Source: an uncultured Prevotella sp. (GTDB lineage: Bacteria > Bacteroidota > Bacteroidia > Bacteroidales > Bacteroidaceae). Taken from it: a stretch of 64,000 nucleotides of DNA. The notes below the pieces were generated by a model. That model had not been told where the DNA came from. It made no database searches and saw only the letters and a list, made by a program, of their open reading frames with translations. The first letter of the stretch is position 1, and each line of letters starts with the position of its first letter. Made by a program: the position numbers and the translations under genes. Below are positions 43,485 through 51,917 of this stretch, one piece after another. Location: positions 1 to 64,000 of the forward strand of contig CAKPYB010000010.1 in NCBI GenBank assembly GCA_934202525.1. The letters are read 5' to 3'.

Positions 43485-45560
43485 CTAGTGCGTTGGTTGC
43501 ATGATGATGCATAGCATCTTTTCCTGATGCTTTTGCATATCTTCAGCATTCCACTCGTATCCAAATTCACGCTTGATACCATTTTTAATGCCTTCATCAT
43601 AATTGTCTTGGCACATCTGTAGCATGATTCTAAATTTCAAGGAAGCCACGCTTACTTGATTTGATTTGGAATCAAGATAACGATTCTTCTTATCTATAGG
43701 ATTCCAGTTGGAGCCAGAACTATTGGCATCGGAACCAATCATGGCAAAATTGCCAAAGCAGTTTATCTCTTCTGATGTGATAGGCTTATCTTCTCCAGCT
43801 TTTGCCTGAGGATAGTAATGCTCAAGGCTTTTGCGAGTTCGAGAGAAATAGAAATTGTCAAATGTATCAAGGCCAAAGTCGCTGCATCCCAAGGCGGTAA
43901 AGAATTCAATTCTAGCTTTTGAACCTTTCTTGGCTCTGTTTCCTCGCAATTCTTCTGCGTATTTCTTCCACAATCTATAGTCGGTATAGTTGAATACAAA
44001 GAGAGGTATATTGCTTGAACCTTTGGGATAGACATCATCGAAGGGACGATCCACATTTTCCAATTCAACACTCTGTTTGCCATTTCGAATGATGGTTTCA
44101 TCGAAACTATTTGGCTTTGGCTGTTTTCTTTCATTCAGTTTGTTTGCATCCAAATATACATCGAAGAAGTACTTGTCTGCTAAATTTCTCACGAACTTCA
44201 AATAGTTATCTTCATTCCAGTCCTGGAATAGGTGCAACAAGCAGTAGAAGAGATAGTTCTTGCGTTGCTTGGCTGTAAATGCCACCTCAAACATAGATAA
44301 AAGATGAACCAACTCTCTTTGTTTAGACTTGTCTTTGTCAATCAAATCTGCCATGTAGGCAGACTTGCCCTTCTTGCAGTAATATTGTAGTTTCCAAGGA
44401 TTCTCAATGGCTTTATCTTCACCATTTATGTGGTGCACCATGTAGTTGTCGAGATAATATTTTGCCAATAGCAGGTTATAGGCAAACTGCTTGACAAATT
44501 CTGGAGTGAACTTGACTTTGTCAAACTCATTGATAAGTTCCTTGTCATCGAGTGTGAAGTCTGATGGATTAAAATCTTTCTCTTGCATTCTTGTAATTTT
44601 GAGAACAATCAACAGAAAATTAGGAAAATCAATGATTGGTTGGAACGAATCGTTATAGTCAATTTCGCTCACCTCCTTTTCCTTTTTTACAGGAATATCG
44701 AGTAGTTTTTCTATTGTCTTCATCCCAAAGGAGTTGTCTAATTGTTGTGGCGCAATAGGAAAATCGTCAAATCTCTTCAACTTGAAGTTGCTCATATCTT
44801 TACCGAATATCTCAGTCATGTTAGGTAACTTTTGTTGGATATAGAAACTCATATCGCTACAAGCCTCCCAAATTTTGCAGAACTTTTCCATCGCTTTATT
44901 GTCATTCTTCAGTTGATCACTCAATTTGGCTTTTACAATTTCATGCTTTTCAAGTTGCTCGCCACGAGAGTTCATTACTTCAAAATAATGATTCAACTCA
45001 ACATCCTTAGGCACACGATAATGTATGATATGCACATGGTTCAAAAAATACTCCTTGAATTTGTCCATATCAACTTGATTTTCACCTACTATTTCCTTTA
45101 GTGCTTCTTTGGCAAAGTTATAGCCATTCTTTATGCCAAGGTCATATTCCTCCCCAAAATCAGAATCTTTTGCTTCTTTATTTTTCTCAAACTTAGACAT
45201 GACTTCTATGGTTTGAGTAGAAGCTTTGCGTGAGGAATATGCAAGTTTGTTGGTAACCTTCTCGCCCATAGCAGTGAGGATAATGTATATTGTAGTAAGA
45301 CGTTGTTGTCCGTCTATAACCTCGAATACATTCTCGTCACGTTTAAAGGTTACAAGTGTTCCGATATAGTATATAGGCTTGTCTATGACCATGGAGTCAT
45401 AGATATCCTTTATTAATGTAGAAATCTCATCTCGTTCCCAGGCGTAATTACGCTGATAGATGGGAATTTTGTAGTAGGTAACTGTTCCACTATTGACATA
45501 ATAGATGTCTTTTACAGAACATTCTTTCAGAATATGTGATAAATCTTTCATGCTTGTCAT
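43485..45560 (-). CDS. DUF262-DUF1524 (GmrSD-type) protein
   Basis: 691-residue protein with the architecture of type IV modification-dependent nucleases. The N-terminal DUF262 domain has IPIYQRNYAWERDE (32-45) and the ParB/sulfiredoxin-like DGQQRLTT (83-90), then MNSRGEQLEKHEI. The C-terminal DUF1524 HNH-like region has EHYYPQ (His581) and FGNFAMIGSDANSSGSNWNP. GmrSD proteins use NTP hydrolysis to cut modified phage DNA. The start ATG overlaps the upstream stop as TAATG, so it is coupled to the second DUF262 gene. Confidence 0.9.
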   Translation of the reverse strand: MTSMKDLSHILKECSVKDIYYVNSGTVTYYKIPIYQRNYAWERDEISTLIKDIYDSMVIDKPIYYIGTLVTFKRDENVFEVIDGQQRLTTIYIILTAMGEKVTNKLAYSSRKASTQTIEVMSKFEKNKEAKDSDFGEEYDLGIKNGYNFAKEALKEIVGENQVDMDKFKEYFLNHVHIIHYRVPKDVELNHYFEVMNSRGEQLEKHEIVKAKLSDQLKNDNKAMEKFCKIWEACSDMSFYIQQKLPNMTEIFGKDMSNFKLKRFDDFPIAPQQLDNSFGMKTIEKLLDIPVKKEKEVSEIDYNDSFQPIIDFPNFLLIVLKITRMQEKDFNPSDFTLDDKELINEFDKVKFTPEFVKQFAYNLLLAKYYLDNYMVHHINGEDKAIENPWKLQYYCKKGKSAYMADLIDKDKSKQRELVHLLSMFEVAFTAKQRKNYLFYCLLHLFQDWNEDNYLKFVRNLADKYFFDVYLDANKLNERKQPKPNSFDETIIRNGKQSVELENVDRPFDDVYPKGSSNIPLFVFNYTDYRLWKKYAEELRGNRAKKGSKARIEFFTALGCSDFGLDTFDNFYFSRTRKSLEHYYPQAKAGEDKPITSEEINCFGNFAMIGSDANSSGSNWNPIDKKNRYLDSKSNQVSVASLKFRIMLQMCQDNYDEGIKNGIKREFGYEWNAEDMQKHQEKMLCIIMQPTH

Positions 45561-47050
45561 TATTTATAAAATCCATTTTCCTTGAAGAAATAGAGGTAAT
45601 TGCAAGAAATTTCATTCTCATCTTTGGCATCTATATTTTTGCTAGTACTGCTGCTTTTAAGTACTCTACCGTCATATATGTCTCCGATTGATAGAGAACA
45701 TAATTTGTCGGCAAGGGCACTGAGAAGGGATGTTGGGGAATCTTGTCGAGCAATTAATTGGTACATGTTAAAGCCATTGATGTTACCAAATTTGTTGCTT
45801 TCGCCCATAATGTAATTCTGCGCAGACAACCAGCCCAAATTTCTATATTGTGCTCTCAGAGAGTAAGCCCAAATGAAGGCATAGACTACGAATTGCTCAA
45901 ATTGTGCCAAATCTTCCTTGGATGGGTAAGTTTCAGGGCAGAACCGATCTACGTAAAGCAAGACTGATGTGTCAAACAGCAAACGTGCTATGCCATTCCC
46001 CGTTCCTCGCTTGAAATATTTATCGAGAGTCTTTACAATCTCATTGTCGTTGATGTAAAAACCTTCGTACTTACTATTGTCTTGAATATCTTTCAAGATG
46101 TTATAGTAATGTTTGGTATATTCGAAAAAAGGCTTACCTGCAATGATTGGTGTATTCAATTGGAAAGCGTTGATGTTACGTATGCCTGATACAAATGGCA
46201 TTGCAGATGAATTTACCATGTCGGCATAGCAATATGCTGCCTTGAAGAACTGGGCATAAGGAGTTTTTGCATAACGAGTAATGCCCTTGAACATTTGAAT
46301 GTTATGTTCATTGAGTACATTAGCTTTGTTACCATTTACCCATTCCTTGATGCGATAGAGATAGTTGCCAAAAAGATTAGCCAAGTTGCTTTGGGAGACT
46401 TGTTCCCATCCTTTGACAATTTTTTCTGTTTCTTCTTCGCTTACACCTGCCATCTCTCGTAGATGATATGCCTTCAACAAGTCGTGAGGATAGAGAGCCT
46501 TGCCACGAGCATTTTGAGAATCGAAGAATTGGAAAGCTTCTGATATATCTTTTGTAATTACAACAATCAGTTCGCAATTATTTTCAATATACCCTTTCAA
46601 TCTTTCTTTTTCCTTCTCGTGCTCATCATTTTTATCTTCAGACTTCTTACCTATGCGGCGACACAAAGCCTGATAATTGTTTGGAATATTACGACAGTTA
46701 TGCTCATTGTTGTAAACTGACTGCTGTAAGAAACTGATATCCTTTTCGCCTAATGCAGTTAATAACAGAGAGAATGTGATGGTACGTTGCTGCCCATCTA
46801 CAATGTCATAACGGTCTCCTTTTTGCTGGTGCAAGATGAGAGTGCCTACTCTATACTTTTCTTTGTTGCTATTCATCGCTTCGATGATGTCATCAAGCAA
46901 TTGGATGGCATTGCGTGCTGTCCATTTATATGGTCGCTGATAGATAGGGATGTTGAGGCTAACATCTTCTATGGGCTTATCACCATTCGTTATCTTCTGG
47001 CGAAGAAGTAAATCACCGATGGTTGTTATTGATAATGTTAAGTTGCTCAT
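45560..47050 (-). CDS. DUF262 (GmrS-like) protein without nuclease domain
   Basis: 496-residue partner of the next gene. DUF262 motifs: IPIYQRPYKWTARNAIQLLD (34-53), VDGQQRTITFSLLLTALGEK (84-103) and FFDSQNARGKALYPHDLLKAY. It lacks the DUF1524 HNH end, so it is like a GmrS subunit alone. Its stop shares bases with the start of the DUF262-DUF1524 gene. Paired DUF262 genes suggest a heteromeric complex. An array of 12-bp repeats lies directly upstream of its start codon. Confidence 0.9.
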   Translation of the reverse strand: MSNLTLSITTIGDLLLRQKITNGDKPIEDVSLNIPIYQRPYKWTARNAIQLLDDIIEAMNSNKEKYRVGTLILHQQKGDRYDIVDGQQRTITFSLLLTALGEKDISFLQQSVYNNEHNCRNIPNNYQALCRRIGKKSEDKNDEHEKEKERLKGYIENNCELIVVITKDISEAFQFFDSQNARGKALYPHDLLKAYHLREMAGVSEEETEKIVKGWEQVSQSNLANLFGNYLYRIKEWVNGNKANVLNEHNIQMFKGITRYAKTPYAQFFKAAYCYADMVNSSAMPFVSGIRNINAFQLNTPIIAGKPFFEYTKHYYNILKDIQDNSKYEGFYINDNEIVKTLDKYFKRGTGNGIARLLFDTSVLLYVDRFCPETYPSKEDLAQFEQFVVYAFIWAYSLRAQYRNLGWLSAQNYIMGESNKFGNINGFNMYQLIARQDSPTSLLSALADKLCSLSIGDIYDGRVLKSSSTSKNIDAKDENEISCNYLYFFKENGFYK

Positions 47051-47070
47051 TGTATATTATATTTTTTGTG

Positions 47071-47168
47071 ACATAGTTACCAACATGGTTACCGACAGAG
47101 TTACTATTGCTCTGTTACTAGCTCTGTTACTAGCTCTGTTACTAGCTCTGTTACCAGCTCTGTTACTG
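47071..47168. repeat. Array of GTTAC repeats in 12-bp phase between operon genes
   Basis: Eight GTTAC words begin at 47076, 47088, 47100, 47114, 47126, 47138, 47150 and 47162; five share the unit GCTCTGTTACTA. The array fills the space between the AlbA_2 gene stop and the DUF262 start. A cognate GCTCTGTCACTA pair is inside the AlbA_2 coding region at 47420-47443. Confidence 0.9.
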
Positions 47169-47169
47169 T

Positions 47170-48621
47170 TTATACAGTCTCCAAGAACAAAAGTCCCTTT
47201 TTGGTTGTTCTGTATTGCTGTTTAGGGCTTGTCGGCTTGTCAGGAACCGTAAGTTCCAGATAATCATGTTGGAGCAGAGGCTCGATGAATGCTTTGAAGT
47301 TCTTGAATTGGTAAGTAACACCTAGTAGTTCAAATATTTCTTTCCTAAATTTTGCTTCTTTGCAGAATCTAAGAATGGATACAACTTTGTCTGTGGCATT
47401 GATATATGTATCATCTTCTGCTCTGTCACTAGCTCTGTCACTATCCAGCCAAAAAGTGACAGTGCTGGTACAAATATCACTCTCGAAAGTCACGTCATTG
47501 CCTGTGATTTTCTTCCACTCATTCATCATGTCGAAACCATAACCGATGGTTTCTGATAGATTTACCAGTCTGAATATCTTGGCGATAATCGGGTTGCGAG
47601 GATTGGAATAGAGATGGTTGCCCAGTTGGGATATAGGCACAGGATAGCCACCAGCATTGAAGAACTCGACTCTGTCGGTATAGATATGAATGCAGGAGTG
47701 AATGGTGCTGAATGGATCGAAGTGAGAGAGCATATTGACTAATGCTTCTCGCAAAATCTTAAACTGCGAGCGATCTTCCACATTGAAACCCTCATCGTTC
47801 ATCATGAAAGGCGTATCCACGATGAGGCGCAGTCTCCTGATCATAATCTGAAAATACTCCCAAAGGTTCTCTTGCTCTGGGATGCGATAGGTATAGCGGG
47901 TTCGGGCTTCTCTTACACTTCTACCTGGAATCTCCACCAAATCCATCCAAAACGTCGGTACATAATGACGAACCCATTCTTCTTTGCCGAAACACATCAA
48001 ACCACCATAGTTCAGATGCCCTTCATTATCGGCGATGCCGATGCGCTTGCAGAAGTCGGCGATGTCATTGCCTATCAGATTGGGACGAGGACTGTATAGC
48101 TTGAAGTAATTACGATAGTCACGAATGGTGTCCTCATTGAGCATGGAGAGGTCGGAGTCTAAGAGTATCTGCTCAGACTTGATGCCGAATGATTGGTTAT
48201 GAAACATGGCGGTTATCTCGCCATTGGTAGCTCGCTGGTCTCCACTGCCGAATCGGATGAATGTATTCTGCGGATTGTTATAGTAGATGGGTTTGTGGGG
48301 TGATGAGGCGATATGAAATGCCAAAACCTTTTGCCCATCTATATGATAGAGCATGCTCTTGGCATCGACTGGCTCATTGAATTTCTGAGAACGCAAGGTG
48401 CCCTGAAAGTCTTGTTCCAACTTCTCTGCATTGTCAACTCCTGATATTTCAAACTTCTTGCCATTCTGCTTTATTCCAAGCACTATCCATCCGCCAGAAG
48501 TGTTGGCGAATGCACTTACGGTCTCCCATATATTCTTGGGTAGTTCGCTCTTGGCTTCCTTGACCTCGAAGTCCTCCCATTCGATGTCGTTGATTCTATC
48601 TATCAGCTCTTCCTTTGTCAT
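47170..48621 (-). CDS. AlbA_2 DNA-binding/GHKL-ATPase regulator (Schlafen-AlbA_2 family)
   Basis: 483-residue protein. The AlbA_2 domain (about 1-130) has FEVKEAKSELPKNIWETVSA and FANTSGGWIVLGI; the middle (about 290-385) is the HATPase_c_4-like region (ILREALVNMLSHFDPF, VEFFNAGGYPVPI, RNPIIAKIFRLVNLSETIGY with GFDMMNEW). A linker SDRASDRAEDD (394-404) encoded by 12-bp repeats leads to a winged helix (about 410-483, FRKEIFELLGV, YRTTKKGLLFLE). Such proteins are often regulators or defence components. It heads the DUF262 cluster, 119 bp upstream of the first DUF262 gene, with a repeat array between. Confidence 0.88.
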   Translation of the reverse strand: MTKEELIDRINDIEWEDFEVKEAKSELPKNIWETVSAFANTSGGWIVLGIKQNGKKFEISGVDNAEKLEQDFQGTLRSQKFNEPVDAKSMLYHIDGQKVLAFHIASSPHKPIYYNNPQNTFIRFGSGDQRATNGEITAMFHNQSFGIKSEQILLDSDLSMLNEDTIRDYRNYFKLYSPRPNLIGNDIADFCKRIGIADNEGHLNYGGLMCFGKEEWVRHYVPTFWMDLVEIPGRSVREARTRYTYRIPEQENLWEYFQIMIRRLRLIVDTPFMMNDEGFNVEDRSQFKILREALVNMLSHFDPFSTIHSCIHIYTDRVEFFNAGGYPVPISQLGNHLYSNPRNPIIAKIFRLVNLSETIGYGFDMMNEWKKITGNDVTFESDICTSTVTFWLDSDRASDRAEDDTYINATDKVVSILRFCKEAKFRKEIFELLGVTYQFKNFKAFIEPLLQHDYLELTVPDKPTSPKQQYRTTKKGLLFLETV

Positions 48622-48726
48622 AATCTTAATGATGATTTAATTGAGTAATTGAAATTCTTTCTCCTTTCACTTTTACCTATCATCCTCTGTCAATCAGTGA
48701 GTTGCAGTGAAGGGACGGAGCGGTCG

Positions 48727-49326
48727 CTACTTCAAGAAGTAGATAGGAGCATGCTGGGTGCCTTCCTTCTCCATGATGCCTTTCTCGCAGAAATGGTTGA
48801 GCCACTTCTGTGCCATGTAAGGAGTCAAGCCGAAGTGGATGCGCATGATGCGAGTGGTGATGTAACGATTCTTTTGAAGATACTCCTTGATATTCTCTAA
48901 CATCTTTTCCTCGGAGTATTTTGTAGATTGGTTGGAATAGCGGGAGCGGACGAAATGGACGTTGCGCTGTACTTCCTCCATTAGCTTACCTTCTGGTCGG
49001 AAGTTGATGCCGGTGATGCGTACTTCCTTGCCCGTAATCTTCTTGTCTGGATTCTCCTCTGGCATCTCTAGGCTAGCCGACATGGAGAAGTAGCCTATCT
49101 CTGGGATGTAAAAGCGGCGTCCCAGTGAGAATTCTTCCACCATAAGGTCGTGAAGCTCTGCCAACACCGCAGCCACATCTCCCTTGGTGAGTGAGCAGCG
49201 GCTCTGGATTTTCTCTTGCAATTGCTTCTCGGTCATAGGTTCATGCTGCACGATGCGAACGTATTGGCGCTTTTCTCCTATGCCCTGGGCATTGTTGAGC
49301 ATGTAAATGTCGTATTTCAGTTCCAT
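48727..49326 (-). CDS. HU-like DNA-binding protein with C-terminal winged helix
   Basis: 199-residue protein of the Bacteroidetes HU-HIG type: an HU/IHF-like domain at about 1-125 (SRCSLTKGDVAAVLAELHDL, FYIPEIGYFSMSASLE) and a helix-turn-helix at about 135-199 (RYITTRIMRIHFGLTPYMAQ, KWLNHFCEKGIMEKEG). It is a likely DNA-bending or regulatory protein. It precedes the AlbA_2 gene by 105 bp on the same strand; I see no promoter in that gap, so it may be the first gene of the defence-like operon. Confidence 0.82.
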   Translation of the reverse strand: MELKYDIYMLNNAQGIGEKRQYVRIVQHEPMTEKQLQEKIQSRCSLTKGDVAAVLAELHDLMVEEFSLGRRFYIPEIGYFSMSASLEMPEENPDKKITGKEVRITGINFRPEGKLMEEVQRNVHFVRSRYSNQSTKYSEEKMLENIKEYLQKNRYITTRIMRIHFGLTPYMAQKWLNHFCEKGIMEKEGTQHAPIYFLK

Positions 49327-49387
49327 ATTTCTTGTTGTTTGATGGTTCGTTGTTTTCTATATTCTTTGTCTTCTATGAAAGATGATG

Positions 49388-49395
49388 CAAATATA
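49388..49395 (-). promoter_or_regulatory. -7 box of the HU-like gene and perhaps the whole cluster
   Basis: Minus-strand TATATTTG followed by CATC, 61 bp upstream of the 49326 start codon. No matching box was found upstream of the AlbA_2 gene. Confidence 0.55.
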
Positions 49396-49462
49396 TATAA
49401 TAATGTGATAACTTGTATCTTTTGGTGTAAAATATTAGGTTTATTTAAACATTGGTATATGT

Positions 49463-49578
49463 CATGTGATTATACGGCATTTGTCATCCGACCGTATGAT
49501 AAGTGTCGTATAATCGCATGACAAATGTCACGCAATCGTTATAATTGCTTTCTTGCATCGTTATAATTGCTTCCTTGC
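49463..49578. repeat. Nested palindromes and a 22-bp tandem repeat
   Basis: CATGTGATTATACG (49463-49476) pairs with 49507-49520 with one mismatch; ATTTGTCAT (49479-49487) pairs exactly with 49518-49526. A 22-bp direct repeat follows (49535-49556 and 49557-49578, one mismatch). No gene is supported in this stretch. Confidence 0.75.
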
Positions 49579-49750
49579 ATCATATAAGTCACAACATTGT
49601 TACCATCCATCTCACCCTTGGCAATCCGCAGGGGGAGGTATGTGATGAGGCTGAGACTATCTATTACACCTTCGGACCTGAGAAGGCGCAGGAAATGGGG
49701 TTCAGTGGATGCAAGGTCGAAGGTGAATAAAAGGCACTTTTTCAAGAAAC

Positions 49751-49800
49751 GCTCATTCAGAATGAGTGGTTTTGCTCATTTTTACTCATTCAGAATGAGT
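49751..49800. repeat. Two copies of a 17-bp palindrome
   Basis: ACTCATTCAGAATGAGT is a perfect palindrome around one base at 49784-49800; a copy with one change is at 49751-49767. The 33-bp spacing equals about three helical turns. Confidence 0.75.
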
Positions 49801-49818
49801 AAAAATGATAGAAATTAC

Positions 49819-49911
49819 TCATCGAGTGGTTATCGTAGGATAGTAAATGCAGTAGATGTTCTCTGGCTTCTCATTCATGTCGGCATTGAAATTTACCTCT
49901 ATTGGGGATGC
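49819..49911 (-). pseudogene. Fragment of a GH115-like gene
   Basis: The minus strand encodes SPIEVNFNADMNEKPENIY then CIYYPTITTR and a stop. The intact GH115 protein (52652-55186) has SPVEVNFNKDLNEKPENIY then NIYYPTIATR. Only about 30 codons remain, so it is a relic of a duplication or deletion. Between 49327 and 50033 I see no intact gene. Confidence 0.8.
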
Positions 49912-49927
49912 GCTAATTTGAAGCAAA

Positions 49928-49963
49928 AATGCCATCTCCATCAAAACTGATAGAGGTGGCATT
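49928..49963 (-). terminator. Terminator of the sigma/anti-sigma operon
   Basis: AATGCCATCTC (49928-49938) pairs with GAGGTGGCATT (49953-49963) and on the minus strand the stem runs into TTTTTG. Confidence 0.75.
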
Positions 49964-50033
49964 GGGTTCTATGCAGTATGTCCTTTCTTACATCACATAT
50001 GTATTAAATGAATGTGACTGAAAGTTGAGATTT

Positions 50034-51266
50034 TTATAATTTATTGTTCATATGCTTTTTGATAAAGCGACCCACATGATTCTCTTGTAGAGTTGTTGGG
50101 AGGGCTTTGAATATTTTCTTTTGATTCGAAGAACCTTTTATCAAATGCTGATAGAACAGATAGCAGATGATGCCAGGAGAATGGATATTGCTGAGTGCGT
50201 AAGCCGTATACTTGCGCTCGTCCCATCCATCATGGTTCTTGCTTTCCTCTTCCACCCACTGCTTATAGAAACTTGATCCTGTGAGGCTGTAGTAACCATT
50301 GTGTACGCTTAGCTCTGCTATCTCTCCTGGTACAAAAGGAATGTCTATCCATTCCGAGCAGATGGTTCCATCTTTCATCAGTGCTCTCACTCTTCCCATG
50401 GTAATGTCCTTCAGGTCGTGCTTGTATGAGAAGTTTGTGCCGTTGGTAGCCACAAGAATGGGCTCTACATACATATCTGTTTCGTCTTTATAACTGATAA
50501 AGTAGCCACGATCCCAAAGCTCTGGGTCACGCTTGCCAATAATCTCAAAGTTGCCTTTCAGGTTGGTCTGAGCATCTTTTAGCATCTTGGTCAATTGCTC
50601 ATTAGGCACTTCTTTTTCTTCTTTAGTCTCTTCTTTTGGAGCAGCCTTTTCTTCTTGGGTGTCTATTGGGGTAAGAACACCTGTATAGTGGACGGCATTA
50701 TATGGTTGCTGTTTTATTTCGTCAGCTACGCGGTGCTTGTTTAAAGGAGCTTTTCCTTCTACGATGCAGATGTTTCCTTCATAGCCTTTTTCGTTAACCA
50801 AACCATTCTCTATGATATGGCCCCATTCTATGGCACAGACTCTGCGCATGCCAGAGTGACCCATTTGTTGGCGATTGATAAGGACGCTATATGCCGAGAA
50901 ATTTCCAACCATAATAAGGTCGTTGCCTACAGATATGTCAAAGTTCATCCATGTTTTAAGTGGGTTGTTGTTTCCATCTACCATATAGTAAAAGTCAGTT
51001 TCAGGCTGATTGCAATCTTTTTGAAAAGCCTTGTTGATTCTGTCCAGTTCCTTGAGAAACTTATCTTTCTTGAGAGTTTTAAAGCGATATTTTTTCCAAC
51101 TCCATTGTGCTGTGTCACCAACCTCATTTTTTGCTCCTGATTGATTCATGGTGAACGCCTTGTTGCTTACCAATTTCTCCAAAGCCTCTTTGAAATAAGA
51201 CTTTTGTGCCTGTGCTCCCATTGATGAGAACATCATGAGCAATAAATATATGATATACTTTTTCAT
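50034..51266 (-). CDS. Secreted protein of unknown function in an ECF sigma operon
   Basis: 410-residue protein with a signal peptide (cut near residue 21, GAQAQ). Two moderately conserved parts are seen: about 40-190 (YYMVDGNNNPLKTWMNFDI, VCAIEWGHIIENGLV) and about 235-345 (FEIIGKRDPELWDRGYFISY, GEIAELSVHNGYYSLTGSSF), joined by a Lys/Glu-rich linker. No family is recognised. It lies 45 bp after the anti-sigma-like gene and is the likely target or effector of that system. The C-terminus is Lys-rich. Confidence 0.75.
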   Translation of the reverse strand: MKKYIIYLLLMMFSSMGAQAQKSYFKEALEKLVSNKAFTMNQSGAKNEVGDTAQWSWKKYRFKTLKKDKFLKELDRINKAFQKDCNQPETDFYYMVDGNNNPLKTWMNFDISVGNDLIMVGNFSAYSVLINRQQMGHSGMRRVCAIEWGHIIENGLVNEKGYEGNICIVEGKAPLNKHRVADEIKQQPYNAVHYTGVLTPIDTQEEKAAPKEETKEEKEVPNEQLTKMLKDAQTNLKGNFEIIGKRDPELWDRGYFISYKDETDMYVEPILVATNGTNFSYKHDLKDITMGRVRALMKDGTICSEWIDIPFVPGEIAELSVHNGYYSLTGSSFYKQWVEEESKNHDGWDERKYTAYALSNIHSPGIICYLFYQHLIKGSSNQKKIFKALPTTLQENHVGRFIKKHMNNKL

Positions 51267-51311
51267 GTTCTTTGTTCTTTAATGTTTATACCTTAATTAT
51301 ATATACTTTCT

Positions 51312-51917
51312 TTAGAGTTTAACGGTGATTCGCCGTATTTGTTGGCGGTCATCCTCACTTTGCACGGCATTGCATGTAGTGGCTTGAACCTCTGCTGTCT
51401 GCATTTTGAAAAGATGCTCTTTGGGCAAGGTTGACATAGGGAAGAGTACCGGACCTTTTTCTTCGGTGTCTGGCATGTCATCTCCAAACTCAGCTTTAGG
51501 CTTAGCCTCCCTTTTGGGAACATTTAGCTTGGCGAAAGTCTTTTTCTTCTCGTATGTTCTGCTCTCTTCTGTGATGTCTTTTTCTGCTGTATTTTCCTTT
51601 TCTGCCGTCAAACTCTTTTCTTGCGTCATAGCTTTTTGCATCGGCTGTGTAGCCTTTCTCACAGCCATTGTCGCATTGCCCGACGCAGAAGTGGTATCCT
51701 TGGGTGGTTGCAGGATGATAGCGATGATGCCAGCCACGCATGCTGCGCAAATCCATGGAAAGATACGCAAGGTGCGATGGCTGACCAAGCTCTTCCTTGC
51801 CTTCTCTATTACTTGTTGCTTGGTTTGGGAGGAGGCATGGAAATCACATTGAGGTTGGAGCAGTTGCTCTATATCCTCAAATCCTTTGTCATTATGGATG
51901 TTCATTTGATCTTTCAT
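51312..51917 (-). CDS. Anti-sigma-factor-like membrane protein
   Basis: 201-residue protein from the ATG at 51917, which overlaps the sigma factor stop (ATGA); longer in-frame readings run into the sigma gene and are rejected. An N-terminal cytoplasmic segment of about 60 residues precedes one transmembrane helix (about 52-75, FPWICAACVAGIIAIILQP) and a charged Lys/Glu-rich periplasmic tail ending QIRRITVKL. Layout and coupling fit an anti-sigma factor, though no zinc-anti-sigma motif is seen. Confidence 0.8.
   Translation of the reverse strand: MKDQMNIHNDKGFEDIEQLLQPQCDFHASSQTKQQVIEKARKSLVSHRTLRIFPWICAACVAGIIAIILQPPKDTTSASGNATMAVRKATQPMQKAMTQEKSLTAEKENTAEKDITEESRTYEKKKTFAKLNVPKREAKPKAEFGDDMPDTEEKGPVLFPMSTLPKEHLFKMQTAEVQATTCNAVQSEDDRQQIRRITVKL

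Noticed and set aside
47071..47168. Possible CRISPR array or tRNA-like repeat
   Set aside because: The unit is only 12 bp and continuous, with no spacer or leader.
49539..49745. Small open frames on both strands in the palindrome region
   Set aside because: They run through tandem repeats, lack a promoter, and neither product has a recognisable domain.
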